Assembly: GCA_963971575.1 (NCBI GenBank)
Contig: OZ020618.1
Location: 30,556,540 to 30,620,539, forward strand
Source of the DNA: Liopterus haemorrhoidalis
Taxonomy: Eukaryota > Arthropoda > Insecta > Coleoptera > Dytiscidae
Length of the DNA stretch: 64,000 nt
Direction: 5' to 3'
Both the position numbers and the translations under genes were made by a program. The notes under the pieces are model-generated. The model did not search any database and had not been told where the DNA came from. It worked only from the letters and a program-made list of their open reading frames with translations. Below, piece after piece: positions 46,370-55,779 of this stretch (its first letter is position 1; each line of letters starts with the position of its first letter).

Positions 46370-47592
46370 ACCTTAAGTAGGAATGACGACGGGTACCCGG
46401 GTACCCGCTACCCGACCCGTTAAGGTTGTACCCGGTTCCGAATTTGAATACCCGGTACCCGTTATTTACCCATTACCCGTTAACTAACGGGTAATTAACG
46501 GGTATGGGGTATTTAGCGGGTAAATAACGGGTATTGGATTACTGACGGGTAGCGCATAATTAGCGGGTAGCAGGTAATTAACGGGTAATTGTGTGAGGTA
46601 TTTCGAGTATTTATTTATTTGTGAATATTTTGTTCTCGGTTGCAATAGTAGGAATTAAGTATGCGTATTTCATAATGCACCTATGTTCATTTTTAGGGTT
46701 TTGTAGGTTTGACCACCAAAAAACCCTTATAAAGTCACTCATATGTCTGTCTGTACGGTAGAAATTATAGCCAAATGGCTTAAGATAAAAAGTTGAAATT
46801 TGGCATGCATATATAAATCTTTGACCCACATATAGGAAAAAAAGAGTTAAAAACTACATCTCGAAATAAATATAAACAAATATGTATTTAATGAAAAAAT
46901 AAATATTTTTTATGAGATTTTCGCTAAATATATGCCAAAAAACTTTTGTCACCCACCCTATCTCACAGAGGGTTGATCTTGTTGGGGTTAGTGTCGTTGA
47001 AAAAAATATCATTTTTTTAAAATTTATTGTGTGGTATCAAAAGGATGCTTTTGAGACGTAGATTAAGGAACGAAAAGTTGTTTTTTTAAATTCGTTTTTT
47101 TTCACACGATTTTAGCTAAAAATCTGAAAATATTATAGGTAATGTATATTGATCTGAGCCGGAAACGTACCAGAGAAATGAATTATTTTTTAATTAATGG
47201 CTAAACTATGGATTATTATTTAAATTTAGTTATTAGTTATTATTTAAATAAATAAATTCAAGCTCTTAGTACTCAACGAATAAGAATGTTCAAATAATGT
47301 TTATCAAAAAATTATTTTTAGATATCCAGCATTCTGTTGGCTTTTTACAGTTATTAAATACCTACAAAACCCTGAAATATGTGAAAATTCACACTTCACA
47401 TCAATTTTGCTACACTTATTTTTCATTTTTATATATTAACGGGTACCGGGTAAGTAACGGGTAACGGGTAATTATCGGGTACTGGGTAATTATCGGGTAT
47501 TGGGTAATTAACGGGTAGTGGGTAATACCCGGGTAATTGTTGCGGGTACCCGGTTCCATAAATTTCTAGTTCTCGTCATTCCTAACCTTAAG
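46370..47592. mobile_element. hAT-type element with CGGGTACCCG arrays, perfect 8-bp duplication
   Basis: Element 46378-47584 has exact 12-bp inverted ends TAGGAATGACGA and TCGTCATTCCTA. ACCTTAAG flanks both sides (46370-46377 and 47585-47592). Both subterminal zones (46388-46595 and 47440-47555) are dense with GGGTA and TACCC words, including CGGGTACCCGGGTACCCG. No ORF. Helentron-like copy 2 is inserted inside, so the original element was about 490 bp. Confidence 0.95.
46695..47408 (+). mobile_element. Helentron-like element, copy 2, complete
   Basis: 5' AGGGTTTTGTAGGT (46695-46708), AAAACCCTTATAAAGTCACT, two GTCT units and the AAAGTTGAAATTTGGCATGC body. The 3' inverted ACCTACAAAACCCT (47360-47373) is followed by the hairpin GTGAAAATTCAC and ACTTCACATCAATTTT. 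It lies inside the hAT element and is the youngest layer of this nest. Confidence 0.9.
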
Positions 47593-47769
47593 GCAGCAAT
47601 TTTTAAACATCGCCCCACCCCTGCTTCAGCCGAAGTATGTAGTTCGGCAGGAATTAGCCCGAATTCCGGTAGACGTGCTGGACCGTGTAGAGGGAAACGT
47701 CAGAAATCGGTTGCATCAATGCATAGAGAATGGTGGCCACCATCTTCAAGATGTTTTGTTTAAAACAGC

Positions 47770-48290
47770 ATGATTTAAAATTTGAAATTATGTTCTTTCA
47801 TAATCAAAAACTAAATTTTGTTTATCAGCCACAACTTTTCTTTCATCCGCCTTTAAAAAAAAGAAAGTTTTTGCGCCCCACTCTGTAACATTTTGTGTAA
47901 TTGTAAGGAATTTATGGTAAAAACAACACTTTTATTTCAAAATATACATTGTAGCTAATTTGTGACAATAAAAGTAGTAATGCAAACGAATACTTCATTG
48001 TTCGCGTGAAGGAGATTTGCAGCTCTAGATTGCATGAAGTTCTAAGAGGATGCGGAAGTTAAAAATGGAAACTGGAAATCCGTAATAGAAACGATGCAGG
48101 AAAAGAATGCTTACAAGCGTTCTAACAAACGACTGCATAGTAGATTTTTATTTCTTTGTGTAGACTTGATGCTTTATGGTACATCATCATATTACTTTTA
48201 ATTGGAAAAGGTTGAATGTTTCTTATCAACATTTTTTCTTTTTAATTATTAACAATATAAATATAAAAATAAATTTAAATAAATATATAG
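47770..48290. other. Non-coding stretch
   Basis: AT-rich. GTTTTTGCGCCCCACTCTGTAA at about 47866 may be the terminus of the mariner relic. No gene recognised. Confidence 0.4.
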
Positions 48291-49152
48291 GTTCATGGGG
48301 AACTCGAGAACAGTAAGAGATATGAGGTCGATTAAACTAGATCAAAGTTTGTGCATTATGGGACCATTTTAACGATGGTTTTGTTTTCCTAAAAAAATAT
48401 ATAAGTTACTAGATATGAACGAAAATTTAAATTTTCCGGTTTTTGCTCATAACTTCCAAAATTAAAATATTAAGTGATTTTGGAGTGCACTTACTCTAGA
48501 CACTTTTTCATGGTGAATTTATAGAGGTTTACACATTTTTTTTATTGCCCACTGCTTTCAAGTTATCGGGGTCCTTTTTAATTTTTCATATGAAAATTAT
48601 AGTAGGTTATGATAATTTTAAATAGAGATTTGTTTTGCTATTCAACCATATAAAAAAGTTTATTAATTTAATATTTTATTTTTAAAGGCCTTCGTTGCTT
48701 TGGCAATTAGTCAGGACAATTCTTATTTTTGAAAATTACATGTCTAAACGGGATTCGAACTCGAGACCTTAGCAACGCAAAGCACATATGTGACACAGCG
48801 ATTATTTTGATAGACAAAAAAAGTTTTTCTTAATTTTTCATATTATTTACGAAAATAAAATAGAACTTTTTTATATGGTTGAATAACAAAAAAAAGCTCT
48901 TTATAAAATTATTATAACCTACTATAAGATCCATATGAAAAATTGAAAACGGTACGCGATAGAAAAAATTGAGAAACTCTGTAAATTCACCATGAAAAAG
49001 TGTCTGGAAAAAGTGCACACCAATATCACTTAACATTTTAATTTTGGAAGTTATGACCAAAAATTAGAATGATGAATGGTCTAATTTCACTGACCTCGTA
49101 TCTCTTTCCGTTCTTGAGATCCCCATGCTTAACAAGTTATTTAGGACAGCCT
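48291..49152. mobile_element. Large foldback element, ~340-bp arms, SINE in the loop
   Basis: The left arm begins CATGGGGAACTCGAGAACAG. Landmarks in order are ATAACTTCCAAAATTAAAAT, CACTTTTTCATGGTGAATTT, AATTTTTCATATG, ATAGTAGGTTAT and AACCATATAAAAAAGTT. The same landmarks recur inverted from 48850 to 49128 (ending GATCCCCATG). The right side extends to GGACAGCCTG before TA (49150-49152), a mariner-type terminus; the left terminus is lost. A SINE family 3 copy fills the centre. No ORF supports a transposase. Confidence 0.88.
48680..48800 (-). mobile_element. SINE family 3, within the foldback loop
   Basis: On the minus strand: a degenerate tRNA-like head, the B-box-like GAGTTCGAATCCCG, TTGTCCTGACTAATTGCC and GCAACGAAGGCC, then an A-rich tail. 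Matches the fragment at 19250-19350. Confidence 0.72.
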
Positions 49153-49259
49153 GTATATCCATGAGAAGCCATTGCATTAGGATGAGCCCCACATATGCCT
49201 AGCACCTAGGGCCCCAAAACGTACGACACTGGTGCTTTTCGCTCCTTGATGGTGTAGAA

Positions 49260-49702
49260 CAGTGCTTCTACAACTTTGGGTACTGGGTCCAAGAAGGTCC
49301 GGTAAACGGTAAACAGAAATAACACTGTACACTAAAGAAAACTATATCTAGCAGGATCTTTATATCAATGATTTTGAGAAGCACTTGTTTAGAGCGGTTC
49401 TTGAGGTTTTTCCATTATCTGCTGGAACTCTTCATTTTTTTATCCAATCTTTCCATGATATCCTCAATAAACGTCTATAAACCCACATTTGAAAGGCTTC
49501 TAGATTTCTCTGAATTCTTTAAAAAAAATTATCAGAGAACTATATTTTGAATTGTTTGTTGTAGCCGTTATTTAAAGATATTTGTAATTTTCGTATACAT
49601 TTTTTCCACATAATTTGCAATTTCATAGTGATTTTAATTAAGTGCGATAATTTTTCTTGTTAGAAAAAATAGCCCGGGGCTGAAATGAGTTTGACACCCC
49701 TG
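49260..49702. mobile_element. Possible hAT-type element (one secure end)
   Basis: The right edge ATGAGTTTGACACCCCTG (to 49702) is the complement of the common hAT terminus CAGGGGTGTCAAACTCAT. The left candidate CAGTGCTTCTACAACTTTGG at 49260 matches only loosely, and flanks GTGTAGAA and TTTTAGAT differ, so pairing is uncertain. Confidence 0.5.
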
Positions 49703-49709
49703 TTTTAGA

Positions 49710-50150
49710 TCGTTAATTCTATAAAAGTACAAAAATATCCTGTAATCAAACGTGCACTTTGCAGAATTTTATCCGCAAACGAATGTAGCATAGAAGTGTA
49801 TAAACAGCCGTTACTTTCACTCAATATCAATCGCCGCGTTACCATAAGCATTTCGTGCTGCTAGTGCTTGCAGCGTATTATACATCAAGACTTGTAGGTA
49901 AACTACTTGTTTTACGCATGACTCACGATCATAGTGAGGATTTTTAATAAAAAAAAGTAAATCTAGTGATGGAGAGAATGAAAAATATCATAAACGTCAG
50001 TAATGTTTAAAATAATTTAATTTGGGGGGTGTAACTCTGCAGCTCTCATATATCAGATGCACTTGATGACACTTCATCAAAAAGTGCATTTTCATTTCAG
50101 TTATTACATTTTTCAGAATGGCTTTGAAGTTTTGTAATCGAGTTAACAAT
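49710..50150. other. Non-coding stretch
   Basis: No gene or repeat recognised. Confidence 0.4.
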
Positions 50151-50151
50151 A

Positions 50152-50183
50152 GTTGCATTATGCGCGCACGCGCATAATGCAAC
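50152..50183. repeat. 32-bp near-perfect palindrome
   Basis: GTTGCATTATGCGCGC is followed by ACGCGCATAATGCAAC. The arms mirror each other apart from the two central bases. The GC-rich centre stands out in AT-rich DNA. It could be a terminator-like hairpin, a protein site or two abutting element ends. Confidence 0.85.
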
Positions 50184-50385
50184 TTAAATGCATGCTTAAA
50201 TTCTATAGACGCAGTAAAACAAATAGTAAATTATTCATGTTTTCAATATATCGAACTTTAATATTTTGTTTTTTAATTGTGGTTTTAAGAAATAGTAAAC
50301 TTGAGGGAATAAATATTTCAGTTGAGAACAAATGAGGAAATTTATGAATAAGTACAAATGCGGCGCAATTCCTCTAATTGGAGAT

Positions 50386-50430
50386 GTCTGGTCTCTTTAG
50401 TTTAAACGGAACTAGATTTTGAAATCTAGT
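50386..50430. mobile_element. Fragment of the GGCGGAACTA-family MITE
   Basis: CTTTAGTTTAAACGGAACTA is followed directly by GATTTTGAAATCTAGT. These are the two end regions of the family seen at 17768 and 40101, joined with the interior deleted. Confidence 0.55.
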
Positions 50431-51189
50431 AACTGTTAACGATTGAATGAGGATTTTGACCCAAGGAGTTACTGGGAGAGAAGGTTAGGTCTGTATATTT
50501 ACAACTGTCTGTTTTGGGACTTGCATAATGTCGTCCATTTTAAGATTTATAGAAAAAATATGAGAAAATAAGTTTCAAACTATATAAGATAAAATGTGCG
50601 TCAATTATGAAATTAATAAGCCAGTGTACGTAAACATTAAAGTGTTTTTTTTTCTGGAATTGATAAATGTAACAACAATGGAGAAATGTGTAAATTATGG
50701 TTTATTTCATACAAGAATATAATAAACAATTCGCGATTTTCCTGGATACTTGTCGACTACTGTCGAATTGTTTGTGACCACAGTAAAAATTTTCTACCAT
50801 TTTGCTCTGTAAATAATTTGCAAGACCGTAAACTGCTACTCCATTTTTACATGGAATGTGCAAACTTGTTGGATGGCATTATTAAAAAAAATATTAGGTA
50901 TATATATTATTTTGTAAAAAAGATTTATTTATGAACCAAAATATCTATTAAAACCGTAAGTACAAGTTATTAAGGTTAACTTTAATTTTTTAATTTAGAC
51001 GTACCTGTATCGTGTTGGATATAATTGAATAGGTACAGCCTTTGAAAATAACTTTTACTTAAATAACTTTTTAATATCGTCTACGATTTACGAAAAACTG
51101 TATTATCTATAACAACTTGAAAGAAAAGTGTTTTTATTTTAAGTGTTCAAAGTGTCTTTCATTTTAATTTAAACACTTTCGCATCCTTA

Positions 51190-51346
51190 CTCTTAAGCTA
51201 TCTGTAGCTCGGAGTATAGAAAAATAAAAATAATTTAAAAATTTTCAAGTTGTAATTTCAAATTGTACTTTCCAGTACGAGTAGAAAGTAAAATATTTTT
51301 ATTATTATTTTGTTTATAATGTTCCGAGCTACAGATAGCTCAAGGT
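51190..51346. mobile_element. Small MITE, ~155 bp
   Basis: TTAAGCTATCTGTAGCTCGG (51193) is mirrored by CCGAGCTACAGATAGCTCAA (51324-51343) with one mismatch. The AT-rich interior has an inverted TTTTA/TAAAA structure. Superfamily unknown. Confidence 0.7.
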
Positions 51347-51349
51347 ACA

Positions 51350-52640
51350 GATTGGTCCTGAATTCGCAATTTTAATTGCGAATTTTAAGTACGATTCTTG
51401 GTTTTTCAAATAAAGCTCAATGAAGAGCACGTGATCTTCTCCCGTCCACCTCTCCATTCTTACTAAATAATCCGCAACGTTCCTCTAACTGGAGAATACC
51501 GAGTCGTGGCGCTACAATACAACGTTGCCAAACCAGCGCTCTGCAAAGACAGCAAAATATTATGGGACAGCCTGTACTTGCATTCACCATTTCGGCGGTT
51601 TTTCAATTTTTGCGTTACAGGCGATAGCCTTCTTCGCATATGCGTGACGCCGGCGCTGTCAACAAGATCTACGACATACGTACTCGCTTAAAAAATCAAA
51701 GTGGTTCGTGATAACATGTATCTACTTCCCGTTTGACCTAGAAAATTAGTCATAATTTTTTTCCTCAACGTGCTCACATTATCGAGAAAAAGCATGTTCC
51801 CTCTATGTTGATACAAGGTGTATCAACATAGATACATCCATTTTCTGCAAAACTTGATATTAAATAGATTTTTGACTTTTTCGCATTAACGTTAACATTA
51901 ATATGATATTTATTTAAAATGATCTACTGGGTGTGAATATATTAATTTTTGTGTTTTGTATATAGCGCATAAAATTGTAAGAAGCGCGGTTGGGGTAGAG
52001 AAGTTTTGGGCTCCAAGTTACAAACATTTCTGTATATTGAAAGTCAACCTACTGGCTAGTTTTTTAGCATCATAATGTTTATTACTCGGTAAATTAAGAA
52101 TTGCATTATACTGTTACCTTTGAACATAAAGAACTCTAGAGGAGAACAAGGAAAAATTCGATTCAGTGAGCATTTTTTTTCAGTGAACTTAATCTAACAT
52201 TATCGTTTGGCTTCGAATAAAGTATAAAAGTATAAAAAACGATTCCGTTCTTTGTTTCAAAAGTTATTTCATCAAAGTGCTGCTATTGCAATTCCGACAA
52301 AGTAACTTTAAAACTGACGAAATATTCTTTTCTAAATATTTGATTCAACTCTAAATTAGTATCATGTGTTCGATTATTTGTTAAATAATAAGTTGTAAAT
52401 GTTATGGAAGATGAAGGAATGGGAGATAATGGAAAGGGTAGAAGAGGGATATATGTTAACCTTGTTCTGGTTATTAATAGAATATATAGTTTAATAAGTT
52501 TATTTATTTATAGCACATACACAGTTTTATATTAGTATATTATTTTCTATACATTCTGTCAAAAACAAACCCATCTGTCATATATGGTTACTATAGTTCT
52601 CAAATCATCTTTTCTATTTATATGCAATTCTAACAATATA
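51350..52640. other. Non-coding stretch
   Basis: Contains a perfect ATTCGCAATTTTAATTGCGAAT palindrome split by its centre (about 51361-51382) and GCGACGCCGG-like words near 51650 that recall a hAT end also seen at about 59890. No gene recognised. Confidence 0.4.
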
Positions 52641-52649
52641 TGAGAAGGA

Positions 52650-53035
52650 CATTGGGGGTAGACAGAACGACACCAGGATACATTGTGAGAGAGGAAATGA
52701 AGAGAGAAAAGCTGAGAGTTGTTACCGGAGAGAGGGCAGTCAAATATAAGGAGAAAGTCAGAAGGGAAGAGGATAGGAAAATAATAAGGGAATACTAGGA
52801 AGAAATAATGAAGGAAAAACAAAAAGACAAATTGTCGGCATGGGGTGAGACAAGAAAAGAGTACTTTTGGAGGTGTGGAATGGACATAAGAGAAGTAGAG
52901 ATAAGGAGGAACATATATAGTAGAAGAATTGAGAAGGAGGTAGAAGGAGGTATAGGAACACGTAAGAACAGACAGAATAGACAAATCGCTGAGTGTGAAA
53001 AGATATAAAGAGATAAGAGTGATCGAAATTAAAGA
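52650..53035 (+). pseudogene. Non-LTR retrotransposon RT, C-terminal fragment
   Basis: The frame reads VDRTTPGYIVREEMKREKLR (about 52657), AVKYKEKVRREEDRKIIREY, a TAG at 52796-52798, then EEIMKEKQKDKL, EYFWRCGMDIREVE and RQNRQIAECEKI, with a stop at 53006. This charged region after a TPGY-VREE-KREKLR motif is the C-terminus of an RT class common in insect genomes. Everything upstream is missing. Confidence 0.72.
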
Positions 53036-53131
53036 TAGGAATTTCGGCTCAGTTTGCGGAACCGGATCAGTGGAGGTCGTTCAGTTTGCTGAACCGGCTC
53101 AATGATCTGGCTAAGTAAAGATGTTCCCGAG

Positions 53132-53359
53132 ACACAGGTCGGTCAGTTCTCGGTCGTTCGTTCAATACGGTTGTTGTTTTGCAGTATCTAGGTAGAACGT
53201 CGCTCAGACACAGGTCGGTCAGTTGTCGGTCGTTCGTTCAATACGGTTGTTGGTTTGTAATATGTAGGTAGAACGTCGCTCAGACAAAAGTCGGTCAGTT
53301 GTCGGTCGTTCGTTCAATACGGTTGTTGGTTTGCAATATGTAGGTAGAACGTCGCTCAG
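53132..53359. repeat. Three 76-bp tandem repeats
   Basis: Units 53132-53207, 53208-53283 and 53284-53359 each start ACAxAxGTCGGTCAGTT and end AGAACGTCGCTCAG, with a handful of differences. TAAATAAATAAAACTTTATA follows. Located just after the RT fragment, they may be the repeated 3' UTR of that retrotransposon, by inference. Confidence 0.97.
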
Positions 53360-53859
53360 TTAAATAAATAAAACTTTATAGAAGTGAATTATTTATTTTT
53401 TTTGCCGGGTTAATAGTAAACAAACAATTCACTTTATGTAGCTACTGTATTTTATACCAGATGTGTTAAGTTAATGGCGATGTTTATTGCCCTTATAAAT
53501 CGTATATCTGGGATTTGGGCAATATTTTTAATATTTTTATATAGTATGATTGTAAGAAAGTACAGACTAAGCCTAACAGTTTCAAATAGACTGCCCTACA
53601 AATTGATGACAAAATACACTTGATGATAATACATTACAAGCCGGTCACTGCTCACAATCGCCCGATCAATCTTATCCTTGAAACTATGCACGATATATTA
53701 CTCCTACAGATTACATGTTTCTTATACAAAACTAACAATCTAAAAGAAAATTAATAAAAATCTATATATCAAAATTTTCAACGAATTTTTATGTATGTGA
53801 TAGGATATTTGTATTTGTAGAAAAAAGTATTGAAAAAATATTACTGTTCAATAACTTAA

Positions 53860-55740
53860 TCTATATATATAAAAGGCAGTGTCCTGACTGACTCACTCAT
53901 CACCGTCCAGCCCGAACCCCTTGAGCCTACTAAACTTGAAATTCGGAGAGCATATTCCCTTCATGACGTAAGCACCCACTAAGAAGGAATTTTTCGAAAT
54001 TCCACTCCTAAGGGATAAAAAAGAGTGAAATGTGATTTCACGAATTCCTTAATATCTTTTAGGGCCGATGGGATATCGACTTAGTTTTTGCTTACAAGTA
54101 TTACCCATACAAATGCCAAAAAATTCGTTTCGGGATTTTGCCCTAATCAACCCCTAAAGGGGTGAACCTACAATCGGGGTGGATTATACATCCCGTTGTA
54201 TTTCCTGTGTTCGTTTAGTTGCAAGATTACTTTTTGGCACATAGGTGTCTTTTTAAAATATCTCGAAATGGTATTGACAGTTTTTTGAAATTTCACCCCT
54301 AAAGGGTGAAAAGGGGTGAATTGTGATTTCAAGGATTCCTTAATATCTCTTAGGACCAATAAGATATCGACTTGCTTTTTGCTTACAAAGATTACCCATA
54401 CAAGTACCGAAAAACATATTTCAGGTTTTTGTCCTAATCAACCTCAAAAGGGGTGAATATACAATCGGGGTGAATATCCCGTCGTATTTCCTGTGTTCGT
54501 TTAGTTGCAACATTACTTTTTGGCACATAGGTGTCTTTTTAAAATATCTCGAAATAGTTTTGACAGTGTTTTTAAATTTCACCCCTAGAGGGTGAATTGT
54601 GATTTCAAGGATTCCTTAATATCAACTAGGATCAATAAGATATCAACTTGGTTTTTGCTTACGACTACCCAAGCAAATACCAAAAAAACTGTTTCAGGAT
54701 TTTATCCTTATTAACCCCTGAAGGGAATCTACCTGAATCTACAATCGGGGTGAATTATATATCCCGTAGTATTTTATGTGTTTGTTGAGTTATAACTTTC
54801 CTTTTTGGCAAATAGGTGTCTTTTTAAAATATCCCGAAATGGTTTTGACAGTTTTTTAAAATGCACCCTTAATAGGGTTAATGGATATTTTTATTTGATA
54901 GAACGTTCCTTTGATATAGATATATGAAATTCGCCATGATTCCTTCCATGACGTAAGTACCCACTAAGAAGAGATTCTTCGAAAGTCGACTTCTAAGGGG
55001 CTAAAAAATTTAAACATACATACAATAACATACAATAATTTAAAAAAATATATATGATCTCGTCCCAATCCACTCCAAACGGGATGAATTATAGTACCCG
55101 TAGTTTTTCCTCTTTGTTGAGATATAACATTCATGTTTGGCATATACGTGCCTTTTTTAAAACACCTTGTTCAAAATCTTCTTAAAAAAAGTGTTTTGAC
55201 AATTTTTTAAATGTAAATTGGTATTTTTTATTCGATGGAAAATCCAATAGATATTAAGACATGAAATTCGGAGCTTACATTCCCTCCATGACGTAAGAGA
55301 TCAATAAGAAGAGATTTTTCTAAATTCCATTTTTAAGTGGTAAATGAGGTAAAATTTTATTTAGGGATGCCTCAATATCTCTAAGGCTCAATGAGATATC
55401 GACTTGGTTTTTGCTTACAAATGATACCCATACAAATGTTTAAAACAAAAAATCACGTGTTTGCCCTAATCAACCCCTAAATGGATGAATATGCATCGGG
55501 GAGAATTATAAAAACCTTTGTATTTCCTGAGTTATAAAACTTCATTTTGGTACATAGGTTTCTATTTAGAAAACGTTTGACAGTTATTTTAAATTTCATC
55601 TCTTACGGAGTAAATTGCTATTTTTTATTCAATCGAGCGGCCCTTGACAAAGAGATATGAAATTCGGGAGAAACCCTTCGTATCTCCTGTGCTACATGAG
55701 ACCATCAATATACCGTAACGAAGCACGGGTTTTCAGCTAG
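53860..55740 (+). mobile_element. Complete non-autonomous Helitron, 1881 bp
   Basis: The 5' end is TCTATATATATAAAAGGCAG at 53860. The 3' end is a hairpin-forming ACCGTAACGAAGCACGGGT and then TTTTCAGCTAG at 55740 (CTAG fits CTRR). The flanks are A (53859) and T (55741), the canonical A/T Helitron insertion site without duplication. The interior has three ~280-290-bp repeat units (landmark ATTCCTTAATATCT at 54044, 54334 and 54610) and a diverged fourth at about 55365. A CATGACGTAAG-CACTAAGAAG block also recurs. No Rep/helicase ORF. Confidence 0.93.
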
Positions 55741-55779
55741 TAATAGATATCAGACAACAATTATCCATAATTATTTAAG

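Larger units (their letters stand above)
45965..47765 (+). pseudogene. Mariner transposase relic (family B), split by a hAT element
   Basis: The left part (45965-46377) gives YVAVQRAFRIHFGIQPRG-like N-terminal sequence. After a deletion come PALEEINLGNVWFQ and a stop in place of Gln, GAMAHTARASIS (second-Asp region, Asp changed to Asn) and DILWGYLK. The hAT element (46378-47584) follows. The right part (47585-47765) resumes exactly with AAIFKHRP and, in a shifted frame, LARIPVDVLDRV and GGHHLQDVLFK, the usual C-terminal signature. It is related to the complete mariner at 55782. Confidence 0.85.
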
